64,000 bases of DNA from a virus, in IMG/VR virus record IMGVR_UViG_3300047560_002175, positions 107,593-171,592 of that record; one strand, 5' to 3'. Below the pieces are notes generated by a model. The model was not told where the DNA came from. It did no database searches and saw only the letters and a program-made list of their open reading frames with translations. This document shows, one piece after another, positions 58,319-64,000 of this stretch. The position numbers were made by a program, and so were the translations under genes. Numbering within the stretch: the stretch's first letter is position 1; the number at the start of each line of letters is the position of its first letter.

Positions 58319-58521
58319 AAGCTAAAGAACTAATTAAATTATTATCACAACATCCTAACGCTGATGTGGTTATAAGTGACTATAATGGTTGGGAAACACC
58401 ATTTTATGATGTCGATGCTATTGAATTCCATGAAAATAGTTATCCTGTTGGTGAAAATATTAGAAAAAGTGCCAAGCCTAATAATGGTTTGGTTACTTTC
58501 ACATTGGGTAAGAGACATTAA
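58315..58521 (+). CDS. Small conserved phage protein (68 aa)
   Basis: MKAKELIKLLSQHPNADVVISDYN is a widespread small phage/bacterial pattern (LI-LL---P-A-V---D), then DVDAIEFHENSYPVG and LVTFTLGKRH. The fold is probably a small alpha/beta unit. Function unknown. The MKAKEL start is part of this family and not counted as a targeting leader. Confidence 0.75.
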   Translation: MKAKELIKLLSQHPNADVVISDYNGWETPFYDVDAIEFHENSYPVGENIRKSAKPNNGLVTFTLGKRH

Positions 58522-58522
58522 A

Positions 58523-58918
58523 ATGATTGAATATGCACCAATCGCTATTACCAAACAACACTATGACAACAGATCCTCAGTTTATTCGGATAAATTGTTT
58601 GTGGTATGGATGCCAGATAATACCAGAAGAAAAACAATCGAACTAGCCATTAAATCAGTAAGTTTATCTTGGGCTAATTTAGCACATGATGATTTGTCAG
58701 AGTTAGATTTATCAGGTCTAGATCTTTCTTATGCTGATTTATCGTTTGCAAATTTGTCAAATGCTAATCTAACCAATACGAATTTATTTCAAGCAAGTTT
58801 ACGTGGAGCAGATCTTACAGGTGCATTACTTGACAATACCAACCTACAATATGTGGATCTGTCCTATGCAACTTTAGATCATACCAACTTACACAACTGC
58901 AACTTCCATAAATTATGA
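58523..58918 (+). CDS. Pentapeptide-repeat protein with array-like N-terminus
   Basis: 131 residues. The first residues (MIEYAPIAITKQHYDNRS) match the start of the mini-protein family; a short region follows (FVVWMPDNTRRKTIELAI), and then from about residue 51 pentapeptide repeats of the A(D/N)LSX type (ANLAHDDLSELDLSGLDLS, LSNANLTNTNLFQ). Pentapeptide proteins form a square beta-helix and some protect DNA gyrase by mimicking DNA. No WRLPT or PVRD. It looks like a repeat protein that took over an array start. Confidence 0.84.
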   Translation: MIEYAPIAITKQHYDNRSSVYSDKLFVVWMPDNTRRKTIELAIKSVSLSWANLAHDDLSELDLSGLDLSYADLSFANLSNANLTNTNLFQASLRGADLTGALLDNTNLQYVDLSYATLDHTNLHNCNFHKL

Positions 58919-59229
58919 ATATTGAACTAGCCCCTTACAAATATTGGCTGATTGACACTAATTTTGACACAGCTAAAATGCACTGCTTTTTTCTTAACAT
59001 TGACAATAAGCTTGGTTGGCGTTTACCAACTAATCAAGAAGCCTGTGATCTTGTTAATTTTGTTGAATCGTTAGATACTGATTTCCCAAAAGAATTACAA
59101 GAGTTTTCAGAGTATTGGTTTGATGACGAGAGTTATGGTTTTTGGACTTTTGAAGATGAAGATCTTCATTCAAATGCAGATTTAGGCGAATTATTTACAG
59201 TAATCCCCGTGAGAGATAAAGATGCTTGA
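58915..59229 (+). CDS. DUF1566-like mini protein, array member 20
   Basis: 104 residues. MNIELAPYKYWLIDTNFDTAKMHCF, NIDNKLGWRLPTNQEACD, then an enlarged centre of about 45 residues (VESLDTDFPKELQEF, EYWFDDESYGFW) and end VIPVRDKDA. The middle is highly acidic. Confidence 0.82.
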   Translation: MNIELAPYKYWLIDTNFDTAKMHCFFLNIDNKLGWRLPTNQEACDLVNFVESLDTDFPKELQEFSEYWFDDESYGFWTFEDEDLHSNADLGELFTVIPVRDKDA

Positions 59230-59431
59230 ACATGCACCAAGAATAGAAAAAGATATGTGTTATGATACCGCATGGCTTCACTGCCTAACACTTAACTATA
59301 ATGGCCATAAAGATTGGCGATTACCAACTCAAAGAGAATATGATAAATCTAGTATAACAATAAGTTGGTTTGAAGATAGATTACCAACACCATTACAATG
59401 GTACTGTCAACCTGTACGCGATATAATATAA
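59222..59431 (+). CDS. DUF1566-like mini protein, array member 21
   Basis: 69 residues. MLEHAPRIEKDMCYDTAWLHCLTL, YNGHKDWRLPTQREY, ISWFEDRLPTPLQW, YCQPVRDII. Near-canonical and close to members 14, 15 and 17. Followed by a promoter. Confidence 0.86.
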   Translation: MLEHAPRIEKDMCYDTAWLHCLTLNYNGHKDWRLPTQREYDKSSITISWFEDRLPTPLQWYCQPVRDII

Positions 59432-59433
59432 TC

Positions 59434-59462
59434 TTTACAAATCAACAAATAATTGCTATACT
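59434..59462 (+). promoter_or_regulatory. Sigma70-type promoter
   Basis: TTTACA (59434-59439), 17-base spacer, TATACT (59457-59462), then ATATTTTTTT, a variant of the TTGCAA set. Confidence 0.78.
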
Positions 59463-59488
59463 ATATTTTTTTAACACTACAGCAAGCA

Positions 59489-59506
59489 GGCCCCGCTGTA
59501 CACACA
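59489..59506 (+). repeat. Dispersed repeat copy 7, GGCCCCGCTGTACACACA
   Basis: Full copy in the 5' leader of the 59517 gene, immediately before AGGAG, as at copy 2. Confidence 0.82.
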
Positions 59507-59516
59507 GGAGCATAAC

Positions 59517-60119
59517 ATGGCAACACGTAGCGCAATTGGTTTTATGAGAAACGATGGTACTGTCCGTGCAGTATATTGTCATTGGGATGGATACTTATCA
59601 CACGTTGGTAAAATCCTTATTGAGAATTATGATTTACTTGGTGTTGATGACTTATGCGATTTAGGTGATATAAGCTCATTAGGTGAAACAATTGAAGATA
59701 CTGTGTTTTACGGACGCGATCGCAACGAAGATGATGTTGAAGCACATGAGTTTGCATCTGAACAAGAGTTTGTAGATTGGTATGATGATTCTGAGTTTTT
59801 CTACTTAATAAAAGATGACAAATGGTATGTGTCAGAACATTGCGAAGAGTTCTCGTTACTTGAAGATCGTTTAAAAGATACAAAAGTTAAGTTTACTAAG
59901 TATGTTCGTCCAGATGAAACAACAACATCCTACAGTGCAAGAGATGCAGTAGTAGCAATGGTAGCCGATGGTGTAGTTGAACCAGTGTATATGGTTAAGT
60001 TATTGCTTGATCGTATTGATCCTGAAACATTAGAAGCGTTGTTGAAAGAAGAATTCCACATTGACGAGATCATTCCAGAATGCTACTTTGAAGAGGAGGA
60101 AAATAATGAAATTGATTAA
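59517..60119 (+). CDS. Conserved hypothetical phage protein (200 aa)
   Basis: MATRSAIGFMRNDGTVRAVYCHWDGYLSHVGKILIENY is a pattern seen in many phage genomes, where such proteins are uncharacterised. The protein is very acidic, with YDDSEFFYLIKDDKWYVSEH in the centre and an acidic C-terminal helix (YMVKLLLDRIDPETLEALLK). Promoter, repeat copy and AGGAG lie directly upstream. Confidence 0.8.
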   Translation: MATRSAIGFMRNDGTVRAVYCHWDGYLSHVGKILIENYDLLGVDDLCDLGDISSLGETIEDTVFYGRDRNEDDVEAHEFASEQEFVDWYDDSEFFYLIKDDKWYVSEHCEEFSLLEDRLKDTKVKFTKYVRPDETTTSYSARDAVVAMVADGVVEPVYMVKLLLDRIDPETLEALLKEEFHIDEIIPECYFEEEENNEID

Positions 60120-60336
60120 ACTAACAGAGTTAAACACTGATCCTATGGTAATACCTAACACTTATCATATACCAGTTGAGAAAATTGATTATGTTATTGA
60201 ACATGAAACAGGATCAACTGTTGTAGTCAATCGTGCAGATTTAAGGGTAATTGAACCAGCTGAATATATCAATAGCATATTATCAGCTAATACTGATTTT
60301 AGTAATTTTGGAGGGTTTGATGAGTACGTCAATTAA
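60106..60336 (+). CDS. Small hypothetical protein (76 aa)
   Basis: The start at 60106 (MKLIKLTELNTDPMVI) has GAGGAGG upstream. Beta-type: YHIPVEKIDYVIEHETGSTVVVN, LRVIEPAEYIN. It overlaps the end of the previous gene by 14 bases. The VNRADLRVIE pattern resembles small beta proteins that follow such phage genes. Unknown role. Confidence 0.66.
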   Translation: MKLIKLTELNTDPMVIPNTYHIPVEKIDYVIEHETGSTVVVNRADLRVIEPAEYINSILSANTDFSNFGGFDEYVN

Positions 60337-60610
60337 AGTCAATGTTGTAGCTAAGGATTCTAAACCTAAAAAACCAGTAATCAAAAAACGTTTGGTTCAG
60401 GTTGATAATCATCGCATTCGAATCGCTGAAACTGATTTGCCACATAAAGGTAATGTTGACCTGCATGATCCTAAGATTAAAGAACGCGGACCTAATCAAG
60501 AATTGGTAGTGTATGCTACTGCCAAAGAAGATACTTACGAACCTGGGAGAGAATACGTCTGTTACTTTACTCTTAAAGGTAAACTTGAAGGTTACTTCAC
60601 AGTCAATTAG
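60320..60610 (+). CDS. Hypothetical protein (96 aa)
   Basis: The start at 60320 (MSTSIKVNVVAKDSKPKKP) follows GGAGGGTTTG. Basic N-terminus (VIKKRLVQVDNHRIR), acidic middle and beta-rich end (GREYVCYFTLKGKLEGYFTVN). No recognised domain. Confidence 0.66.
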   Translation: MSTSIKVNVVAKDSKPKKPVIKKRLVQVDNHRIRIAETDLPHKGNVDLHDPKIKERGPNQELVVYATAKEDTYEPGREYVCYFTLKGKLEGYFTVN

Positions 60611-60618
60611 AAGGCACA

Positions 60619-61023
60619 ATGAATATTACATTTGCAAGTTTAAAGACAACTGGTAAAGTTGAAACAGTATGGTGTGTACTTGATCTTGGTATGTCAAATT
60701 ATTATAGTGACCTAGGTTACAGAGATCATATTCGAGATTATCTAATAGTATGGGGTAGGCGTGGTGGCAAATTACAGACTATTGTGAAACGAGGACACAC
60801 TAAAATCTCTATCAATAAAGACATTTACGATCAAGAATTTCGCGAAAATATGTGGGGTTTTTACCAAATTACTCACGGCCAAGGTATGGCTATAGCTAAA
60901 CGGATTTATAAGATTCTTAAGAAAGATTATATTCCATTTAAGGCAGATTCTCTCGAAGAGATTGATCCAAACTTACCTGAACAGCTAAACAAATTAGTAT
61001 TTTGGGAGACTATGAAATTATGA
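60619..61023 (+). CDS. Paralogue pair A1: WGRRGGKLQ protein (134 aa)
   Basis: MNITFASLKTTGKVETVWCVLDLG, DYLIVWGRRGGKLQTIVKRG, and end EQLNKLVFWETMKL. The same blocks recur in the 61431 product (ITFAGLKTSGKVETVWVVIELG, FVIAWGRRGGKLQSM, LDKLAFWETLKL), so the two are tandem duplicates separated by two unrelated genes. The basic WGRRGGK loop suggests nucleic-acid or phosphate contacts. Function unknown. Confidence 0.72.
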   Translation: MNITFASLKTTGKVETVWCVLDLGMSNYYSDLGYRDHIRDYLIVWGRRGGKLQTIVKRGHTKISINKDIYDQEFRENMWGFYQITHGQGMAIAKRIYKILKKDYIPFKADSLEEIDPNLPEQLNKLVFWETMKL

Positions 61024-61202
61024 GTGGATTAGGATATATTGCAGCTGAACTTGAACAGTGTTGTGAACTCTGTGGCAAAATTGAAGAATGTCGTCCGTAT
61101 GGTCCTAATGGTGAACAAATCTGTTTTGACTGTGGTATGAAAGATGAAGAAACTACTAAACAACAGATGGCAAAGTATATCTTTGGAGTAGACAGTGATT
61201 AA
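61020..61202 (+). CDS. Small zinc-finger-like protein (60 aa)
   Basis: MSGLGYIAAELEQCCELCGKIEECRPYG, then QICFDCGMKDEE. Two CxxC pairs (CELC and CFDC) form a probable zinc ribbon. ATGA overlap with the previous gene and 8-base overlap with member 22 (GTGATTAA). Confidence 0.72.
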   Translation: MSGLGYIAAELEQCCELCGKIEECRPYGPNGEQICFDCGMKDEETTKQQMAKYIFGVDSD

Positions 61203-61434
61203 AGATAATCCGTTGCTCGATTATGCTCCACCGTTAAATAAACCTGTAGATGAAGATACCGCATTCATGTATTGTATAACACTAAGTTACAATGGTTATA
61301 AAGACTGGAGATTCCCAACAAGACCTGAATTTGGAGATACGGGTGATGTATGGTTTGACGGTGAGAACTTTTCTAATGCATCTGGCTATTGGAGATGGCG
61401 AGTTCAACCAGTAAGATCTAAAGAGGATATATGA
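61195..61434 (+). CDS. DUF1566-like mini protein, array member 22
   Basis: 79 residues with a GTG start (MIKDNPLLDYAPPLNK). PVDEDTAFMYCITLSYNGYKDWRFPTRPEF with GYKD and F-P, centre GDVWFDGENFSNASGYW, end VQPVRSKEDI. Isolated from the main array between the A1 and A2 paralogues. Confidence 0.8.
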   Translation: MIKDNPLLDYAPPLNKPVDEDTAFMYCITLSYNGYKDWRFPTRPEFGDTGDVWFDGENFSNASGYWRWRVQPVRSKEDI

Positions 61435-61775
61435 AGATTACATTTGCAGGTTTAAAGACCTCAGGTAAAGTTGAAACGGTCTGGGTTGTTATTGAGTTAG
61501 GTACACATCAACCACAATCATGGTATCATGATTTTGTGATTGCCTGGGGCAGACGAGGCGGCAAATTGCAGTCTATGACTCGATTAGGATATAATCAACC
61601 ACATTTAGAATATAACTCTGATCGTTACCACAGGTTTAGCACTATTGGCGGCATGATCAATAAGAAACTTAACAATGGATACAAAAGTATTGACGAAACA
61701 CAGTTAGATGAAGTATATCCAGAGTTTAAACAAGATTTAGATAAACTTGCATTTTGGGAAACATTGAAACTATGA
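61431..61775 (+). CDS. Paralogue pair A2: WGRRGGKLQ protein (114 aa)
   Basis: Second copy of the family of the 60619 gene, shorter by 20 residues in the middle, with the same FWETxKL end. The GGATATATGA junction with member 22 is of the array type. Two unrelated genes lie between the copies. Confidence 0.72.
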   Translation: MKITFAGLKTSGKVETVWVVIELGTHQPQSWYHDFVIAWGRRGGKLQSMTRLGYNQPHLEYNSDRYHRFSTIGGMINKKLNNGYKSIDETQLDEVYPEFKQDLDKLAFWETLKL

Positions 61776-62053
61776 GAACAGTTGATCTTAAAGAAAACGA
61801 AAATGCATCTGATTTACATGTAAATCTAATACGAAGTTGTGTTAAGGAATATGAACAACTGAACGATACAACACTATTTGAAGTATTTCATTTTAAAGAT
61901 TGGCTAATACCATGGATTTTTTCAAAATATAAAGTTAAGTATAATGTGTTCATCGACGACGATGGCGATGACGCTATTTGTAGTGTTACTATAACCGATG
62001 AAAAGCAATACGCTTGGTACTTATTAAAACATACAACCTGCGAGGTCTTATGA
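61772..62053 (+). CDS. Hypothetical protein (93 aa)
   Basis: MRTVDLKENENASDLHVNLIRSCVKEYEQLNDTTLFEVFHFKDWL begins at the ATGA overlap at 61772. Helical first half, acidic YNVFIDDDGDDAICSVTITDE in the second. Unknown. Confidence 0.62.
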   Translation: MRTVDLKENENASDLHVNLIRSCVKEYEQLNDTTLFEVFHFKDWLIPWIFSKYKVKYNVFIDDDGDDAICSVTITDEKQYAWYLLKHTTCEVL

Positions 62054-62307
62054 AAATAACAACAAACGATGAAATGTTTAATGGTGCAATTCGAACAGCC
62101 TATAGAGATGCATTCCGCGGTACATCTTATGCCAATCAGTGGTATTTTCGATACAGTGCAATAGAGCTTCTCACTAATTGGGCTAAACAGCACGGCATCC
62201 GTCCTTATGCTAAAGCACATGGAAGATTTGTACAACTTAGAAAGAAAGATTGGTATATTACAGATAAAAAGAAGTATATGTTTTTCATTATGCAATATGG
62301 AAAGTAA
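62050..62307 (+). CDS. Hypothetical protein (85 aa)
   Basis: MKITTNDEMFNGAIRTAYRD, YANQWYFRYSAIELLTNWAKQHG, QLRKKDWYITDKKKYMFFIMQ. Basic and aromatic; ATGA overlap with the previous gene. Followed by a promoter. Unknown function. Confidence 0.62.
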   Translation: MKITTNDEMFNGAIRTAYRDAFRGTSYANQWYFRYSAIELLTNWAKQHGIRPYAKAHGRFVQLRKKDWYITDKKKYMFFIMQYGK

Positions 62308-62316
62308 AAATACTGC

Positions 62317-62345
62317 TTGCAATGCCAAACAAACTTTGCTATAAT
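62317..62345 (+). promoter_or_regulatory. Sigma70 promoter, TTGCAA-17-TATAAT
   Basis: TTGCAA (62317-62322), 17-base spacer, TATAAT (62340-62345), then ATATTTTTT. Confidence 0.9.
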
Positions 62346-62378
62346 ATATTTTTTAGTTAAACAACTGCGGAGCACACA

Positions 62379-62552
62379 ATGGACCAAATAGAACAATTTG
62401 AAGTAGACCAAATCACAGCTAATCTTGCAGCAAAAGGTATTACTGAATTTTCAATGCGACGTGGTAACAACTGCGTTTGGGTTTCATATGGCAGAGTAGA
62501 TGCTTACTACATTTTTAGAGATGAGAAGTTAGTTGATATTCAAATTGACTAA
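62379..62552 (+). CDS. Small hypothetical protein (57 aa)
   Basis: MDQIEQFEVDQITANLAAKG, then MRRGNNCVWVSYGRVDAYYI and LVDIQID. Helix followed by three strands. It lies exactly between two near-identical promoters with GCGGAGC before the ATG, which supports a real gene. Confidence 0.66.
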   Translation: MDQIEQFEVDQITANLAAKGITEFSMRRGNNCVWVSYGRVDAYYIFRDEKLVDIQID

Positions 62553-62560
62553 TAACGTGC

Positions 62561-62589
62561 TTGCAATCCAGCTTACACTTTGCTATAAT
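62561..62589 (+). promoter_or_regulatory. Sigma70 promoter, TTGCAA-17-TATAAT
   Basis: TTGCAA (62561-62566), 17-base spacer, TATAAT (62584-62589), then ATATTTTT. The last 20 bases are shared with the promoter 240 bases upstream. Confidence 0.9.
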
Positions 62590-62624
62590 ATATTTTTACT
62601 TACACAACATTAGGAGCGTACACT

Positions 62625-63047
62625 ATGGCTTACATGTCAAAAGAAAACAAAGAATCAAAAGCACCACGCTTAAGAGCTTTGGCTAAATCATATGGCTTAA
62701 CTGCAACAGTAGCAGTTCATCATTCTAGTACATTGGTGTTAAATGTGTCTAAAGGTAAAATTGATTTTATCTCTAACTATGCTGATACTGTTTACAAAAC
62801 TAATCACTGGGCAGCTGATAACGAACAAGACTACGAGTATAATAAAACTCGCACATATATGCAAGTATCGCATCACTACACAGGCAACTTTGATGGCAAG
62901 GCTAAAGAGTTTTTAGATAAAGCGTTTGCTATTATGTTTGAAGGCAATCATGATCGCAGCGATATCATGACAGACTACTTTGACGTGGGCTGGTATTGCG
63001 ACATCAATATTGGAAAATGGGATAAACCTTATATCGTTACTGCTTAA
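62625..63047 (+). CDS. Hypothetical phage protein (140 aa)
   Basis: MAYMSKENKESKAPRLRALAKSYGLTATVAVHHSSTLVLNVSKGK, HYTGNFDGKAKEFLDKAFAI, and the end SDIMTDYFDVGWYCDINIGKW. It contains a helix-strand-strand pattern like small phage proteins associated with larger polyvalent proteins. RBS TAGGAGC. Its last nine residues (WDKPYIVTA) are found again as a fragment at 63324-63353. Confidence 0.74.
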   Translation: MAYMSKENKESKAPRLRALAKSYGLTATVAVHHSSTLVLNVSKGKIDFISNYADTVYKTNHWAADNEQDYEYNKTRTYMQVSHHYTGNFDGKAKEFLDKAFAIMFEGNHDRSDIMTDYFDVGWYCDINIGKWDKPYIVTA

Positions 63048-63059
63048 GAGGAGATTGAA

Positions 63060-63308
63060 ATGGCAGTTAAAGTTACAACAAACCAAACAGAGTCTGTTGA
63101 AAAAAATAAGTATCCAATACTTGGAATTTTTCCAGATGGTACTATTATTTTGTTTTCTTCTATAAATGAAGGCACTATCTTGAAATCAGAATCAAAACAA
63201 AGTATAGGTCAGTATAGTTCAAATCGGCCCGATTATCGCCATTTTGGTCCGGACTATAACTGGGTTCCGTATACTGGAACTATTACATTATCTAATGAGG
63301 AGCTATGA
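63060..63308 (+). CDS. Hypothetical protein (82 aa)
   Basis: MAVKVTTNQTESVEKNKYPILGIFPDGTIILFSS, then SKQSIGQYSSNRPDY and a beta end (VPYTGTITLSNEEL). GAGGAGA before the ATG. Unknown. Confidence 0.62.
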   Translation: MAVKVTTNQTESVEKNKYPILGIFPDGTIILFSSINEGTILKSESKQSIGQYSSNRPDYRHFGPDYNWVPYTGTITLSNEEL

Positions 63309-63323
63309 GGGATTTAATAAATG

Positions 63324-63353
63324 TGGGATAAGCCATACGTCGTTACCGCGTAA
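63324..63353 (+). pseudogene. C-terminal remnant of a duplicate of the 62625 gene
   Basis: TGG GAT AAG CCA TAC GTC GTT ACC GCG TAA encodes WDKPYVVTA, differing from the intact gene's WDKPYIVTA by one residue though many third positions differ. No open frame with a start precedes it. It is a relic of a duplication in which most of the copy was lost. Confidence 0.75.
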
Positions 63354-63365
63354 CTTTCATTACAC

Positions 63366-63396
63366 AAGGTGCTTTGGTAACAGAGCACCTTTTTTT
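63366..63396 (+). terminator. Rho-independent terminator
   Basis: AAGGTGCT (63366-63373) and AGCACCTT (63384-63391), 10-base loop, then T residues to 63396. It ends the 62625-63308 unit. Confidence 0.93.
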
Positions 63397-63406
63397 ATGA
63401 GATTAT

Positions 63407-63601
63407 ATGATAGAATTTTCATTTGACGAACAAAATGGTGTTATTCATCGTACTAATGGTCCAGCTTGGATAAATCCAGGATATGGACATACTCCACTTG
63501 GATACTATTGGCATTGGCGGCTATTTGGCGTTAGACATCGTTATTATGGACCGCAAAATCGGGATGGTGATTGGTGGTTACATGGGAAGAGAGTAAAATG
63601 A
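63407..63601 (+). CDS. HRxxGPA mini protein 1 (64 aa)
   Basis: MIEFSFDEQNGVIHRTNGPAW, then YWHWRLFGVRHRYYGPQNRDGDWWLHGKRVK. It shows the pattern HR-x-x-GPA ... HRYYGPQ ... WW-HGK, which recurs in the two following genes and in longer repeat proteins of phages and giant viruses. The aromatic residues suggest a small WxxxGxxHR-type beta unit. First of a second tandem mini-family. ATGA overlap with the next. Confidence 0.75.
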   Translation: MIEFSFDEQNGVIHRTNGPAWINPGYGHTPLGYYWHWRLFGVRHRYYGPQNRDGDWWLHGKRVK

Positions 63602-63801
63602 TTGAAATACGAAACACTGCTAACAATGGATTTGTATATCTTTTAGATGGTAATTGGCATCGATCTAATGGCCCTGCTAGGGTATGGGCAAATGGAGAAT
63701 GGGGATGGTATTTAACTGATCGCCAACATCGCTATTATGGTCCGCAAGCAAACAATGAGTGGTGGATACATGGGGAGTGTATAAAATATGGATTCGACTA
63801 A
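63598..63801 (+). CDS. HRxxGPA mini protein 2 (67 aa)
   Basis: MIEIRNTANNGFVYLLDGNWHRSNGPARVW, WGWYLTDRQHRYYGPQANNEWWIHGECIKYGFD. Same blocks as protein 1: HRSNGPA, HRYYGPQ, EWWIHG. ATGA and 14-base overlaps link it to its neighbours. Confidence 0.76.
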   Translation: MIEIRNTANNGFVYLLDGNWHRSNGPARVWANGEWGWYLTDRQHRYYGPQANNEWWIHGECIKYGFD

Positions 63802-64000
63802 GTCACAACGATATTTATACAGTTATTTAACACCTAATGATACAGTTGAGTACAAATTGCATACTGGTGGGTTTCATCGATGTGATGGACCTGCACTAAC
63901 ACGATATGAAAGATGGGCATGGTTTTTATATGATCAACATCATCGGTATTATGGTCCGCAGCACTCACATTATCCTAATTGGATGATTCATGGGAAGAGG
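63788..64000 (+). CDS. HRxxGPA mini protein 3, cut by the window end
   Basis: MDSTKSQRYLYSYLTPNDTVE, FHRCDGPALTRYERWAWFLYD, HHRYYGPQHSHYPNWMIHGKR and then out of the window. Third member of the family; its end is not seen. The array may continue to the right. Confidence 0.72.
   Translation, partial: MDSTKSQRYLYSYLTPNDTVEYKLHTGGFHRCDGPALTRYERWAWFLYDQHHRYYGPQHSHYPNWMIHGKR

Noticed and set aside
50184-61434. Diversity-generating retroelement as the cause of variable centres
   Set aside because: No reverse transcriptase or template repeat in the window; variation includes length changes, which fits duplication and drift or gene conversion better.
62205-62411. Minus-strand frames in the right arm (also 57498-57764, 59617-59883, 61888-62328)
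   Set aside because: They run against well-supported plus-strand genes, lack RBS and have low-complexity products.

Overview
The window is a contiguous piece of a large, AT-rich tailed-phage genome, most likely a T4-like myovirus of an aquatic Gram-negative bacterium. The evidence is virion genes (a PAAR spike tip, collagen-like and beta-helix fibres, a 3,432-residue repeat protein), class Ia ribonucleotide reductase with a glutaredoxin, a freestanding GIY-YIG homing endonuclease, and short elements matching the T4 late promoter (TATAAATA and variants such as CTAAATAC) just upstream of many virion genes. A heptose-epimerase-like gene points to LPS. No tRNA, integrase, CRISPR array or rRNA was recognised.

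Layout. 1-18.1 kb (minus strand): virion repeat proteins, two collagen-like fibres and ribosomal protein bS21. 18.1-26 kb: an RlpA-like wall enzyme behind a long structured leader, a plus-strand gene with a possible capsid-targeting N-terminus, then a minus-strand metabolic operon read nrdA, sodA-like, two small genes, nrdB, small genes, glutaredoxin, Sm-like, PAAR, and a 24-codon gene whose product matches PqqA, the peptide precursor of the cofactor PQQ. 26-39 kb: more virion and head-associated genes, a PD-(D/E)XK nuclease and a zinc peptidase. 39-49.7 kb: a ParB-like protein, class-3 lipase, secreted NucA-type nuclease, YbaN/DUF454, YqgE, a lysozyme-like protein, heptose epimerase, nucleotidase, acyl-CoA thioesterase, homing endonuclease and a kinase-like protein.

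49.7-64 kb (plus strand) is an accessory region of very small genes driven by strong sigma70-type promoters (TTGCAA or TTGACA, 17-bp spacer, TATAAT, often then ATATTTTT). Its main feature is a tandem family of 22 mini-proteins of about 68-110 residues with a shared plan: MIE-like start, a YDxAWLYCLTLxYNGHKDWRLPT block, a variable centre, and a PVRD end. They look like miniaturised DUF1566/Lcl_C domains. Most overlap their neighbour by 4-8 bases, and the codons for the PVRD end also supply the ribosome-binding site of the next gene. The region also holds a dispersed GGCCCCGCTGTACACA repeat, a promoter-driven structured non-coding stretch, a pentapeptide-repeat protein and the start of a second mini-protein family (HRxxGPA).

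Two points stand out besides the mini-protein array. The PqqA-like gene suggests the phage supplies the PQQ precursor to a PQQ-using, possibly methylotrophic, host. Roughly ten otherwise unrelated proteins begin with a short segment like MKIEEILSE, resembling the T4 capsid-targeting sequence, so a kinase-like protein, a lysozyme-like protein and a zinc peptidase may be packed in the head and delivered with the DNA. All functions are inferred from reading the sequence; no database search was run.
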